A DNA stretch of 64,000 nt from an uncultured Sphingobacteriaceae bacterium (GTDB taxonomy: Bacteria > Bacteroidota > Bacteroidia > Sphingobacteriales > Sphingobacteriaceae), in contig CAMLLO010000009.1 of assembly GCA_946480915.1 (NCBI GenBank), positions 62,001 to 126,000 on the forward strand. The letters are read 5' to 3'. The notes under the pieces were generated by a model. The model was not told where the DNA came from and ran no database searches. It saw only the letters and a list, made by a program, of their open reading frames with translations. The translations under genes and the position numbers were made by a program. This document shows, piece after piece, positions 8,144 through 17,496 of the stretch. Position 1 is the stretch's first letter. Each line of letters starts with the position of its first letter.

Positions 8144-10378
8144 TTACATACTTTCATGAAAAGTACGGGTAATTACCTCGAGCTGATGAGCTCTTGAAAG
8201 CCTCACAAAATTAACAGCATATCCTGACACCCTGATAGTCAGCTGCGGATAATTCTCTGGATGTTCGTAAGCGTCGATTAATGTCTCTCGATTAAGCACA
8301 TTTACGTTTAGATGATGGGCACCTTGTTTAAAATATCCCCCCAAGGTACTGGCAAGGTTTTTAATCTGCTCTGCCCTGTTGTCGCCTAAAGATTTGGGAA
8401 CCATAGAGAAAGTATTTGAAATACCATCCTGAGCATCGTTATAATCAAGTTTACAAACAGAATTTAAAGAAGCGATTGCGCCGCTTGAGTCTCTGCCGTG
8501 CATAGGATTCGCTCCGGGAGCAAATGCCTCTCCGGCTTTTCTTCCATCCGGAGTTGCCCCGGTGTTTGTGCCGTACATTACATTTGAGGTAATAGTAAGC
8601 AGGGACAAGGTTGGAGTAGAATTCTTGTAGGTTGCATGCTTGCGAAGCTCATTGATAAAAAATGAAGTAACTTCTTTTGCAATATTATCTACCCGGTCGT
8701 CATCATTTCCATATTGCGCATATTCGCCTTCAATTTTAAAATCAACGGTCAGCCCTTTTTCATTGCGAATAGGCGTAACCCTGGCATATTTTATTGCAGA
8801 CAAAGAGTCGGCAATAATCGAAATTCCGGCAGCGCCATAAGCAATATCAATATGCGGATCGGTATCAACCAAAGCCATTTGAGCTCTTTCATAATAATAC
8901 CTGTCGTGCATATAATGGATAATGTACATTGCCTTTGCATAAACTCTCGCAAGCTCGCTCAGGGTGCGTTTAAATACGTCCCACACTATGTCATAATCCA
9001 ATTCGCCTTCCGGGATAACTGGAATGTTTTTAATCACTTCTACACCATCATGTTCTTCCCTACCCGCATTTAGAGCTATTAATAAAGCCTTAGGTAAATT
9101 TGCTCGGGCACCGAAATGCTGAATGGATTTTCCAATTTCCTGGTAAGAAACGCAACAGGCAATTCCATAATCATCTGAACCGCGGCTGCCACGCATTAAA
9201 TCGTCATTTTCGTATTGGATAGACGAGGTATCGATGGATACCTGAGCACAGAATTTTTTAAAACCTTCAGGTAAATTATCAGACCACAGAACAGTTAGAT
9301 TCGGTTCGGGTGACGGACCTAAATTATATAAGGTTTGTAAGAAACGAAAGGAAGTTTTAGTAACTTTTGTACGTCCGTCATGTAAAATCCCGCCGATTGA
9401 TTCTGTGACCCAAGTCGGGTCGCCACCAAAAATCTCATCGTAAGATGCCGGGCGCAAATGACGAATTAAACGCAATTTCATTACAAACTGATCGATCAAT
9501 TCCTGAGCTTCCTCTTCGGTAAGTAAGCCTGCTTCGATCTCTCTTTCGATATAAATATCAAGAAAGGAAGATACATTGCCTAAAGACATGGCAGCTCCGT
9601 CTTGCTCTTTAACCGCAGCCAAATAGGCAAAATATACCCATTGAACCGCTTCGGTTGCATCTTCTGCCGGACGACTGAGATCAAAACCATACTCGGCAGC
9701 CATTGTCACCATATCTCTCAAAGCACCTATCTGGGCGTTGATCTCTTCACGTAAGCGAACTTTGTGCTCGCTCATTTCGCCATCGACATTTATTAAATCA
9801 GCTCTTTTCGCTTTAATAATCCGGTCAACTCCATACAAAGCCATGCGCCGAAAATCCCCGATGATGCGTCCGCGGGCATAATTATCAGGTAATCCCGTTA
9901 AAACATGTTTTGACCGAAACGCGCGAATTTCAGCATCGTATGCATTGAACACCCCTTCATTATGATTTTTGGCATAATTGAAAATTTCATGAACTCTTTC
10001 AGAAACCTTTAAACCTCGTTCTTGAACTGCAGATTCAACGAGTTTAATACCGCCAAAGGGCTTCATCGCACGTTTGAGTAATTGATCCGTCTGCAATCCG
10101 ACAATCACCTCATTTTCTTTATCTATATAACCGGGCGCAAAAGCCGTAATCGATGAAATGGTATCGGTGTCGATAGCCAGAACTCCATTATTTTCTCTTT
10201 CATCCAGTAAGGATTTCTTTACTGAATCCCACAGCTGACTTGTTTTAAAAGAAGGGCCTTTAAGAAAAGATCCATCGCCATTGTAAGGCTTAATATTGTT
10301 TAAAACGAAATCATAAACATTAATTTCTGAACTCCATTTTCCGGATTCGAACGGGATATTGGTGACATCTATTTTCAT
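8144..10378 (-). CDS. pflB: Pyruvate formate-lyase
   Basis: Glycyl-radical enzyme cleaving pyruvate with CoA to acetyl-CoA and formate without oxygen. Starting at ATG 10378 it has 744 residues, with the catalytic cysteine pair C408-C409 (YGIACCVS) and the radical glycine G719 (RVSGYAVNF) close to the C-terminus. A longer frame starts with TTG at 10402, but the ATG is preferred because it leaves the operators at 10431 and 10453 at a promoter-like distance (53 bp). The downstream pflA completes the system. The radical form is destroyed by O2, so the enzyme works only in anoxic periods. No GrcA/YfiD repair protein is seen in the window. Confidence 0.96.
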   Translation of the reverse strand: MKIDVTNIPFESGKWSSEINVYDFVLNNIKPYNGDGSFLKGPSFKTSQLWDSVKKSLLDERENNGVLAIDTDTISSITAFAPGYIDKENEVIVGLQTDQLLKRAMKPFGGIKLVESAVQERGLKVSERVHEIFNYAKNHNEGVFNAYDAEIRAFRSKHVLTGLPDNYARGRIIGDFRRMALYGVDRIIKAKRADLINVDGEMSEHKVRLREEINAQIGALRDMVTMAAEYGFDLSRPAEDATEAVQWVYFAYLAAVKEQDGAAMSLGNVSSFLDIYIEREIEAGLLTEEEAQELIDQFVMKLRLIRHLRPASYDEIFGGDPTWVTESIGGILHDGRTKVTKTSFRFLQTLYNLGPSPEPNLTVLWSDNLPEGFKKFCAQVSIDTSSIQYENDDLMRGSRGSDDYGIACCVSYQEIGKSIQHFGARANLPKALLIALNAGREEHDGVEVIKNIPVIPEGELDYDIVWDVFKRTLSELARVYAKAMYIIHYMHDRYYYERAQMALVDTDPHIDIAYGAAGISIIADSLSAIKYARVTPIRNEKGLTVDFKIEGEYAQYGNDDDRVDNIAKEVTSFFINELRKHATYKNSTPTLSLLTITSNVMYGTNTGATPDGRKAGEAFAPGANPMHGRDSSGAIASLNSVCKLDYNDAQDGISNTFSMVPKSLGDNRAEQIKNLASTLGGYFKQGAHHLNVNVLNRETLIDAYEHPENYPQLTIRVSGYAVNFVRLSRAHQLEVITRTFHESM

Positions 10379-10430
10379 ACCGTGAGTATTAATATGAATC
10401 AAATTTATGGAGCTATTTATGCGGTTAACA

Positions 10431-10464
10431 TGACTTATATCACGACAAAATATGATTTTGATAT
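10431..10464. promoter_or_regulatory. Twin FNR-type operators of pflB
   Basis: TGAC-ttat-ATCA (10431-10442) and a weaker TGAT-tttg-ATAT (10453-10464), 22 bp apart. The proximal site starts 53 bp upstream of the preferred ATG of pflB. Confidence 0.65.
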
Positions 10465-10596
10465 TTACATGTTTTTTATTAAAAAAATAAAATTATGACA
10501 AATAATGTCAGATATTTTATAAAAAAATAAATTTAATGCGGATAAAAACCTAAGAATTGTCAAATTAACAACAGGCGATTTTTGAGTTATTTTTTT

Positions 10597-10633
10597 TAAA
10601 AAAAAGCCCCGGGCTTTTGGGGATACCCAGGTG
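10597..10633 (-). terminator. Terminator after the porin gene
   Basis: On the minus strand a GC-rich hairpin (CCTGGG... paired with CCCGGG, plus internal CCCC/GGGG) is followed by a run of eight or more T. It ends the transporter-porin unit. Confidence 0.7.
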
Positions 10634-10661
10634 CTTTTCACTAACCAACTAACCGATTTTT

Positions 10662-12212
10662 TTATTTTTTTGCTGAGGATTTCTCGAAGAAATCAGGTTT
10701 AATGTTAATAGACAAATATGCCCATTGAGGAGTGTGATCTGTTTGCCCAACAGTTCCTTTCTTTACATATTCCAAACTATTGGTAGCTGCCATAAAACTA
10801 TAACCGGCTTCGAGAATTATAAATTTGTTAATAGAATAATTGGAAACCAGGTCCACTTCGTTGCCTAAGTTTGTTTTAATTTCAGGATTTTCAGGAAGGC
10901 TGTTGTTCAACATAGTTTCCGCAAGTTCAAAGTGATGTATATCACAAGCCAAAGCAAATTTGCCCGAAGTGTATTTGGTTTTAAAATACGCGTCTTGAAG
11001 CCCTCCTGCAGGAGATCCGGTGCCAACGTAAAAGTAGTCCATATACCCCCAAAACTTATGAGCAGTAGGATATAAAGGATCAAACCTGTGAGTACTTGAA
11101 GGAGATACTGATGGTTTATCGCCTGAAAGATAATCGTAACCGGGACCAAATGAGAATCTTCCTTTTTGAAATAAAACACTGACTGTATAATGTTCGGCAT
11201 TTAATTTAAGCCCCTCCTTATCTTTTCCGCTTTGAAAATATGCACCAATGGAATAGGTCTTCTTTAAATTGTTTCCAAGGCTTCCTGATAATAATCCGCC
11301 GTAAGTTAACCTGCTATTTACCCCTTTTTGATCGTATCGTCTGCCATAAACATAGCCCCGGCTCAAATTGCCTACCGAATCTATGCGATACCTGGAGAAA
11401 TCATCTTTAAAAATCAATCCTGAAAGCTTAGACTTGCCAAGTGCCTTGCTCAGATAAATAAATTGAATTGCTTTATACTCCTGATTCAATCCATTTGTAC
11501 TTACTGCATTCAGCAACACAGGTTTGCCCGATTTACTACTATTTGCACTTACAGAACCATTCGGAGCAAGTGGGATCATCCCCGAAGGGGAAACGACAAG
11601 TTCGCCCTGAGAGTTCGTAACATATTGGGGGACATTTCCTGCAACATACTTGGTTCCGGTTACACCAAAAGCATCACTATTTTGATTGAAGCCCGCACCC
11701 AGATCAAGCTGCCAGCCTTTTTGCAGAACTTTTAATAAAGCTGCATCATGTCTTCGTGCTTGCTGTGCCCAATCCAATTCACCAAGCAAACGGGCATCGT
11801 CATAATTTAAAACCTGCCTGCCTATTTTAAGACTCAGATTATCCAGCCATTTGGTCCGTATGGTGCTGTCTTTTGAATTGAGCAGAAAAATCTCAGCCCA
11901 TCCTTCGTGTAACATCAAACGGTTACCATCTGCATTGCTGATAGTTGAAGCATCTTGGCCCCAAACCCTGACATCCTGCACCGATGCATTAAAATTCAGC
12001 CTGTCCCACTTATATCCGAAGGTAAGCCGGGTTCTTTGCGATGTAAAAAATGCCGAAGATGCATCTACCGGATTTAGTGTACCAACCCCGTCTCTGAGTT
12101 CCGAACGGGTTCTTAACTGACCTGTCAAAGATATTTGCGCAATTGAATAAAAGGGTAAAAGGCAAGATGAAATTGATAGCGCGATGAAAATTTTATTTAA
12201 CTTCTGGAACAT
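10662..12212 (-). CDS. Outer-membrane porin, alginate-export family-like
   Basis: A 516-residue protein with an N-terminal signal peptide (hydrophobic run ending in YSIAQ, about residue 26) followed by alternating beta-strand patterns to the end, typical of an outer-membrane barrel. The opening ISLTGQLRTRSELRDG and the TSQRTRLTFGYKWDRL segment resemble the alginate-export porin family (PF13372). It starts 22 bp after the OFA-type transporter gene and is probably co-transcribed. In this setting it could pass organic acids across the outer membrane; that substrate is inferred from position only, and alginate is not implied. Confidence 0.72.
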   Translation of the reverse strand: MFQKLNKIFIALSISSCLLPFYSIAQISLTGQLRTRSELRDGVGTLNPVDASSAFFTSQRTRLTFGYKWDRLNFNASVQDVRVWGQDASTISNADGNRLMLHEGWAEIFLLNSKDSTIRTKWLDNLSLKIGRQVLNYDDARLLGELDWAQQARRHDAALLKVLQKGWQLDLGAGFNQNSDAFGVTGTKYVAGNVPQYVTNSQGELVVSPSGMIPLAPNGSVSANSSKSGKPVLLNAVSTNGLNQEYKAIQFIYLSKALGKSKLSGLIFKDDFSRYRIDSVGNLSRGYVYGRRYDQKGVNSRLTYGGLLSGSLGNNLKKTYSIGAYFQSGKDKEGLKLNAEHYTVSVLFQKGRFSFGPGYDYLSGDKPSVSPSSTHRFDPLYPTAHKFWGYMDYFYVGTGSPAGGLQDAYFKTKYTSGKFALACDIHHFELAETMLNNSLPENPEIKTNLGNEVDLVSNYSINKFIILEAGYSFMAATNSLEYVKKGTVGQTDHTPQWAYLSINIKPDFFEKSSAKK

Positions 12213-12234
12213 TCTTATTTAAATCAAACCGTTA

Positions 12235-13530
12235 TTAATCTACAAATTCAGGTATATCTGTACTCTCGTATTCTTGCATAAAGCTTTCCTTTTTTTGCTC
12301 TTCTCGAAGTTTTCGAATTTCCAACCTGATCAGGAAAGAGACAGTTAAGGCCACTACAAGCAATCCTGCAAAACAATATAAAGTGTTGTTATAGCTGTTT
12401 GTAGCCGTGCGGGTCCAGGCGGCAAATAACGGACCCGCCATACCTGCCGCAGCCCAGGCTGTTAAAATATACCCGTGTATTGCCCCCAATTGTTTGGTTC
12501 CAAACATATCGCCGATGTAAGCTGGGATAGTTGAAAAGCCACCACCGTAGCAAGATAGGATCAGGAATATAACTCCCTGGAAAAGAATAGCATTATGCAA
12601 GCCAGGAAGAAGGAAATAGGCCAAAATTTGAAGACTGAAAAATATAGTATACATATTTGGACGTCCGATATAATCGGAGAATGAAGCCCATCCGATTCGT
12701 CCCCCTCCATTAAACAATCCCATGACACCTACCATAGCAGCTGCTGCAACAGGTGTCAGACCGGCAACTTCTTGAGCCATCGGAGAGGCTACCGATATAA
12801 TTGCGATACCGCAGGTAATATTAATAAAGAGCATCGTCCATAAATACCAGAAACGTTTTGTTTTTACTGCTTCATTGGCCGATAACTGAGAAAGATCGTT
12901 GTTTATTTTCATTTTTCCTGATGCAACACCGGCCTGCATACCTGCGGGAATCCACCCTGCCGGCGGGGCTTCAAGATATCGGGAAGAAGCAAAGATGATT
13001 GTAAAATATGCACTTCCCATTATGAAGAAAGTATTCGCAATTCCGACAGATGATATTAATCTAACAATAAGGGGACCGCTGATTAACGCGGCGAAGCCAA
13101 AGCCCATAATGGCAAGTCCGGTTGCCAACCCTCGCCTGTCCGGAAACCATTTGACCAGTGAAGACACCGGAGTAATGTATCCTATTCCTAATCCGATGCC
13201 ACCTAGCACACCATATGACAAGTATAACAAAGGCAAAGACTCAAGTTTAATAGCCAGTCCCGAACCTGCTATTCCAAGTCCGAAAAAAAGTGCTGCAAGT
13301 AACCCGGATTTTTTGGGACCATGTTTTTCAAGATAATGGCCCAGGAAGGCGGCTGATGTACCCAGAAAGAAAATAGCAAGGCTAAAAGTAAATTGAGTTT
13401 CTTTTAATCCCCACCCAAATTTCTCGATTAAGGGTTTTGTATAAACACTCCATGCATATACAGAACCTATTGATATGTGAATTCCTACAGCTGAAGCAGC
13501 TATTAGCCACCTGTTTTTTACTTTTTTCAT
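12235..13530 (-). CDS. MFS transporter, oxalate/formate antiporter (OFA)-like
   Basis: Inner-membrane major-facilitator transporter of about 431 residues with around 12 hydrophobic segments. The N-terminus NRWLIAASAVGIHISIGSVY is characteristic of the OFA family, which exchanges small carboxylates such as oxalate, formate or lactate. A longer frame opens at 13599, but ATG 13530 is preferred: it gives the usual OFA start, and the operator at 13587-13598 would otherwise be coding. It heads the transporter-porin unit beside pflB, so export of formate, acetate or lactate is a reasonable inference. Confidence 0.85.
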   Translation of the reverse strand: MKKVKNRWLIAASAVGIHISIGSVYAWSVYTKPLIEKFGWGLKETQFTFSLAIFFLGTSAAFLGHYLEKHGPKKSGLLAALFFGLGIAGSGLAIKLESLPLLYLSYGVLGGIGLGIGYITPVSSLVKWFPDRRGLATGLAIMGFGFAALISGPLIVRLISSVGIANTFFIMGSAYFTIIFASSRYLEAPPAGWIPAGMQAGVASGKMKINNDLSQLSANEAVKTKRFWYLWTMLFINITCGIAIISVASPMAQEVAGLTPVAAAAMVGVMGLFNGGGRIGWASFSDYIGRPNMYTIFFSLQILAYFLLPGLHNAILFQGVIFLILSCYGGGFSTIPAYIGDMFGTKQLGAIHGYILTAWAAAGMAGPLFAAWTRTATNSYNNTLYCFAGLLVVALTVSFLIRLEIRKLREEQKKESFMQEYESTDIPEFVD

Positions 13531-13586
13531 CTCTATTAGGATTATTTCTATGCCACAAAATAACACAGGCCAAACTGGGGAGTAGG

Positions 13587-13620
13587 TGATTCCAATCATG
13601 ATAAAATTTGATTGACATTC
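13587..13620. promoter_or_regulatory. FNR-type operators of the OFA-like transporter
   Basis: TGAT-tcca-ATCA (13587-13598), a full core palindrome 57 bp upstream of the preferred ATG, plus a half-site copy TGAT-tgac-ATTC starting exactly 22 bp further upstream at 13609. Confidence 0.62.
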
Positions 13621-13725
13621 AGGATGAGCTTATTTCTTACAAACTCTGAAATCAATACACCTTAGTGCGCAAACCTGGAAACCATCGGAACGAGATAAAA
13701 AGGCAATTTAAGGCAAGGAGCAACA

Positions 13726-13753
13726 AAAAAAGCTGCACTCCGGCAGCTTTTTT
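13726..13753 (-). terminator. Terminator after ackA
   Basis: AAAAAAGCTGC / GCAGCTTTTTT, an 11-bp stem with a short loop, giving a strong T-run on the minus strand 24 bp beyond the ackA stop. Confidence 0.88.
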
Positions 13754-13776
13754 CTTATGTTTTTGTTTAACAATTC

Positions 13777-14976
13777 TTATAACTGCAGCAAACCGATACA
13801 CTGGTTAGCAATTTCCAGTTCCTCGTTGGTGGGTATAATCAACACCTTTGTTCGTGCCGCGGGTGTATTAATTTCTCTGATACCGGGGGGCCGTAAAGAA
13901 TTTTTTTCATCGCTGATTGTGATTCCAAAAAACTCCATATCTGCACAAACGAGTTCGCGTGTATAGGCATCATTTTCACCTACTCCGGCTGTAAAAATAA
14001 TAGCGTCAAGTCCGCCGAGTGCGGCGATATAAGATCCAATGTATTTCTTAATTCTGTAAGCATACATATCATAAGCCAGCTTAGCATTCTCATTTCCCTC
14101 TTCTATCGATTTCCTGATATCCCGCATATCACTATAGCCGGTTAATCCCAGCATTCCGCTGCGTTTATTAAGCAAATTGCTTACCTGTTCAATATCATAA
14201 CCTAAGTGCGATACAAGATGAAACACAATCGAAGCATCTATATTTCCACTCCGTGTACCCATAATTAACCCATCCAGAGGTCCCATACCCATACTGGTAT
14301 CAATACATTTACCACCATCTACCGCAGCCATACTGCATCCGTTTCCGAGATGAATGGTAATAAGTTTAGCATCCGGTTTGTTGAGGTATTGAATTGCCTG
14401 CTCGGCAACGTATTTATGACTTGTGCCATGAAATCCATAAACACGAATCGCGTAATCGGCATAATAGGATTCGGGAATTGCATAACGGAATGCTTTCTCG
14501 GGCATAGTTTGATGAAACGCTGTATCAAATACCGCTATCTGAGTTGCCTTGGTAAATATCTTCTCGGCTACCTCAATACCCAAATATCCTCCTGGATTGT
14601 GCAAAGGAGCAAGTGGAAATAATTTCTTTATTTCGTCTTTTACTTCCGATGTAATGATCGTTGTTTTAGAGAAACTCTCGCCACCATGCACTATCCTATG
14701 CCCCACTACTTCAATCTCGTCGGGATTTTGAATAACACCAATGCCGGCCTCAGTCAACAGATGCCCCACTTCGAACATCCCGGCTTCATGATCCGGCAAA
14801 TCAAGCGTTCGTCTGACTACTTTTTCTTCCCCATCTGTATAAACCTTATGGGTAATAATCGAATTTTCCAAGCCAATTCTTTCTACCAGTCCGCTGCATA
14901 TTGGCTGCTCGGATGGCATTTTGAAAAATTGATATTTTATAGAGCTACTGCCTGAATTTATTATAAATATGTTCAT
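13777..14976 (-). CDS. ackA: Acetate kinase
   Basis: Interconverts acetyl phosphate plus ADP with acetate plus ATP, the ATP-yielding step of mixed-acid fermentation. The 399-residue length is typical. The N-terminus MNIFIINSGSSSIKYQFF is the ASKHA phosphate-binding loop of acetate kinases. Also visible are GHRIVHGGESF, FDTAFHQTMP and the adenosine-region HLGNGCSMAAVDGGKCIDTS. It follows pta by about 100 bp in the same direction, and no operator was found in that gap, so a pta-ackA operon driven from upstream of pta is likely. The gap holds a palindromic repeat. Confidence 0.97.
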   Translation of the reverse strand: MNIFIINSGSSSIKYQFFKMPSEQPICSGLVERIGLENSIITHKVYTDGEEKVVRRTLDLPDHEAGMFEVGHLLTEAGIGVIQNPDEIEVVGHRIVHGGESFSKTTIITSEVKDEIKKLFPLAPLHNPGGYLGIEVAEKIFTKATQIAVFDTAFHQTMPEKAFRYAIPESYYADYAIRVYGFHGTSHKYVAEQAIQYLNKPDAKLITIHLGNGCSMAAVDGGKCIDTSMGMGPLDGLIMGTRSGNIDASIVFHLVSHLGYDIEQVSNLLNKRSGMLGLTGYSDMRDIRKSIEEGNENAKLAYDMYAYRIKKYIGSYIAALGGLDAIIFTAGVGENDAYTRELVCADMEFFGITISDEKNSLRPPGIREINTPAARTKVLIIPTNEELEIANQCIGLLQL

Positions 14977-15010
14977 GAATGAAAAGGAAGTTTAAGTATT
15001 AAATATCTGG

Positions 15011-15066
15011 TATTAGGTACGAAGTACCAAGTATTAAGTAGCTAGTACTTGGTACCCAGTGTTAAG
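15011..15066. repeat. Palindromic repeat in the pta-ackA gap
   Basis: GTACCAAGTA (15024-15033) and TACTTGGTAC (15046-15055) form a perfect 10-bp stem with a 12-nt loop. It is surrounded by further variants of the same words (ggtac, agta, tattaagta). It looks like a degenerate interspersed intergenic repeat within the operon rather than a classical terminator, since no T-run follows. Confidence 0.6.
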
Positions 15067-15077
15067 TATAAGTCGGA

Positions 15078-17174
15078 TTAAAAGGCCTCATCTTGAGCTT
15101 GAATAGCCGTAATAATTACCGTATTAAAAATATCATCCACGGTGCAACCACGACTCAAATCATTAACAGGTTTATTGAGTCCCTGCAACATGGGCCCGAT
15201 CGCCAAAGCACCGGTTTCGCGTTGTACCGCTTTATATGTATTGTTACCGGTGTTTAAATCCGGGAAAATCAAAACGCTGGCTTGCCCTGCAACATCCGAA
15301 TTCGGCATTTTTTGTTTTCCAACTACCGGATCAACTGCGGCGTCGTATTGAATAGGTCCTTCAACTTTCAGGTCTGGGCGTTTTTCTTTTACAATTTCTG
15401 TCGCACGTCTTACCTTTTCTACGTCTTCGCCAACCCCCGATGTACCTGACGAATAGGATAGCATGGCGATCCGGGGTTCTATGCCAAAACGCTTGCTGGT
15501 TTCGGCCGACGAGATTGCAATCTCAGCCAGTTGGTCTGCTGTTGGATTCGGGTTAACCGCACAATCGCCAAAAATCGAAACCCGATCTTCGAGACACATA
15601 AAGAACACAGAAGATACCGTAGAAATCCCCGGTTTAGTTTTTACAAACTGCAAGGCTGGTCTGATGGTGTGTTGTGTGGTATGGGTAGCGCCGGAAACCA
15701 TCCCATCTGCATCACCTTTAAATACCATCATTGTACCAAAATAAGATACATCCGTCATTAAATCCCGTGCCATTTCTAAAGTCACATTTTTGTCCTTCCT
15801 TAGCTGATACAATGTCTCCACGTAATTAGAGTAATAATCAGAATCAGCAGGATCTATTATTTTAACACGTTCGTCTAAATGAATACCTAAACGTTTTAAA
15901 GAAGCACCAATTTCAACAGGGTTACCCAGGAGTGTCAGCGTAACAATTTCTTGTGATATTAACCTGGCCGCAGCTTTTAAAACACGGTCGTCATTCCCTT
16001 CGGGAAGAACAATGTTTTTTATCTTCTGCTTAGCCCACTTACCTAACTGATACTGGAACATATGCGGGGTCATACCATCCGATTCATAGGTAACAATCTT
16101 TTTATCCAGAGATAAAACATCTACATATTTATTAAACGTATCAATTGCTAGCTGGATTTTTTTTACGTTATCTGTAGTTATGCGTGGTTTCACCGAGGCA
16201 ATCTCAGTTATCGTTTGAAAGGTTCCCGTCTGGACGGAAATAATGGGGACCACATTCTGCAAACCCTTAATCAGCCGCACAATTGGTTCTTCAGGTTCCG
16301 AGCCCGCAGTAAGTATAATACCTGCAACTTTTGGATAACTGGTAGAAAGATTGGCTTGTAAGGACCCAATAATAATATCTCCACGATCACCGGGTGTAAC
16401 AATTAAAACATTCTCCTTTATATGGTTTAAAAAATTAGGCACATGCATGGCACCCGTAACAAAGTTATCTACCTGATTAGAAAGATATTCTTCACCAAAT
16501 AGCAATTTACCGCCCAGGTGCTGATAAAGATCTTTTAAAGTTGGATTCTTAAGCGCTTTATCCGCGGGAATGATCGCCAGAATAGTATCTGCAGGTAACT
16601 GAGCACTTAATATCGATCGAACATCATCAACTTGCTCGGGCTCTACTTTATTAGCTACAATAGCCAAAACCTGCACTTCACGGGCTTCAAAATTACGCAA
16701 AAGGTTTAAAACATCGTTTATAACCTGTGCCGTGGCCTTTTTTTCTCCTGAAACAACAAGCATTACCGGAGCATTAAGATTTTTCGCAATTTTTATGTTC
16801 GATTCAAATTCAAAAGCTGCGCCTTCGCCTTCGTAATCACTCCCTTCCAGAATAGTGAAATCGTAATTTTCCTCGAGCTTTTTAAATTTACTGATAATGG
16901 TATCGATCATCTCGCCCTGACTCTCACTTTCCAGATGACGCATCGCCTCCTGACGGGTAAAAGCATAAGCATCTTCGAAATTAATAGGAAGGCCAAAATG
17001 CTCAATTATTGTTTGAATATGAACGTCTTTTTTCTCTTTTGGATCGTGATTAATAATTGGCTTGAAATAACCAATCTTCTGAGCTTTACCGAGTAACATG
17101 TTAACTAAGCCTAAAGCAATGAGAGATTTTCCACTGAAAGGTTCTGCTGATGCTATAAAAATTGTTTTGGTCAT
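15078..17174 (-). CDS. pta: Phosphate acetyltransferase, long form
   Basis: Makes acetyl phosphate from acetyl-CoA and phosphate. At 698 residues it is the long three-part form: an N-terminal P-loop-like dethiobiotin-synthetase/CobB domain (MTKTIFIASAEPFSGKSLIA, residues about 1-200), a DRTGG domain (about 210-330) and the C-terminal PTA_PTB catalytic domain (about 370-690) with NIVLPEGNDDRVLKA, MVSGATHTT and SYSSGTSG. The N-terminal domains are known to tune activity in proteobacterial Pta. It heads the pta-ackA operon; the 322-bp upstream gap holds a perfect pair of FNR-type operators. Confidence 0.97.
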   Translation of the reverse strand: MTKTIFIASAEPFSGKSLIALGLVNMLLGKAQKIGYFKPIINHDPKEKKDVHIQTIIEHFGLPINFEDAYAFTRQEAMRHLESESQGEMIDTIISKFKKLEENYDFTILEGSDYEGEGAAFEFESNIKIAKNLNAPVMLVVSGEKKATAQVINDVLNLLRNFEAREVQVLAIVANKVEPEQVDDVRSILSAQLPADTILAIIPADKALKNPTLKDLYQHLGGKLLFGEEYLSNQVDNFVTGAMHVPNFLNHIKENVLIVTPGDRGDIIIGSLQANLSTSYPKVAGIILTAGSEPEEPIVRLIKGLQNVVPIISVQTGTFQTITEIASVKPRITTDNVKKIQLAIDTFNKYVDVLSLDKKIVTYESDGMTPHMFQYQLGKWAKQKIKNIVLPEGNDDRVLKAAARLISQEIVTLTLLGNPVEIGASLKRLGIHLDERVKIIDPADSDYYSNYVETLYQLRKDKNVTLEMARDLMTDVSYFGTMMVFKGDADGMVSGATHTTQHTIRPALQFVKTKPGISTVSSVFFMCLEDRVSIFGDCAVNPNPTADQLAEIAISSAETSKRFGIEPRIAMLSYSSGTSGVGEDVEKVRRATEIVKEKRPDLKVEGPIQYDAAVDPVVGKQKMPNSDVAGQASVLIFPDLNTGNNTYKAVQRETGALAIGPMLQGLNKPVNDLSRGCTVDDIFNTVIITAIQAQDEAF

Positions 17175-17330
17175 TTTGGATCGATGGGGTGGATCTTTAA
17201 TTAAATAATATTAAATGTGAAAAAGCAGGGCGGATATCGCGATTAATGCCTTCAAAACAAATCGCTAAAACTCAATTATGAAGCCTGCAAATCATGTTTC
17301 AAATCTCATTTCTTTAAGACAGATATTAAG

Positions 17331-17364
17331 TGACAGCTATCAAAACTAAAAATGATCATCATCA
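17331..17364. promoter_or_regulatory. Twin FNR-type operators of pta-ackA
   Basis: TGAC-agct-ATCA (17331-17342) and TGAT-catc-ATCA (17353-17364), both full core matches, starting exactly 22 bp apart. They lie 157 and 179 bp upstream of the pta ATG in the 17175-17496 gap, in which nothing else was recognised. Confidence 0.68.
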
Positions 17365-17496
17365 TCAAGTTTTACATCAAGTGGCGAAAATTGTTGCCAG
17401 TAAAAGCACAGAATATAAAGCGTCGTGACAGAAATTTGTTTTATAACATACAAAACCTAACCCTTGAGTACAAATTACGAAACCAAATTGGTCTCA

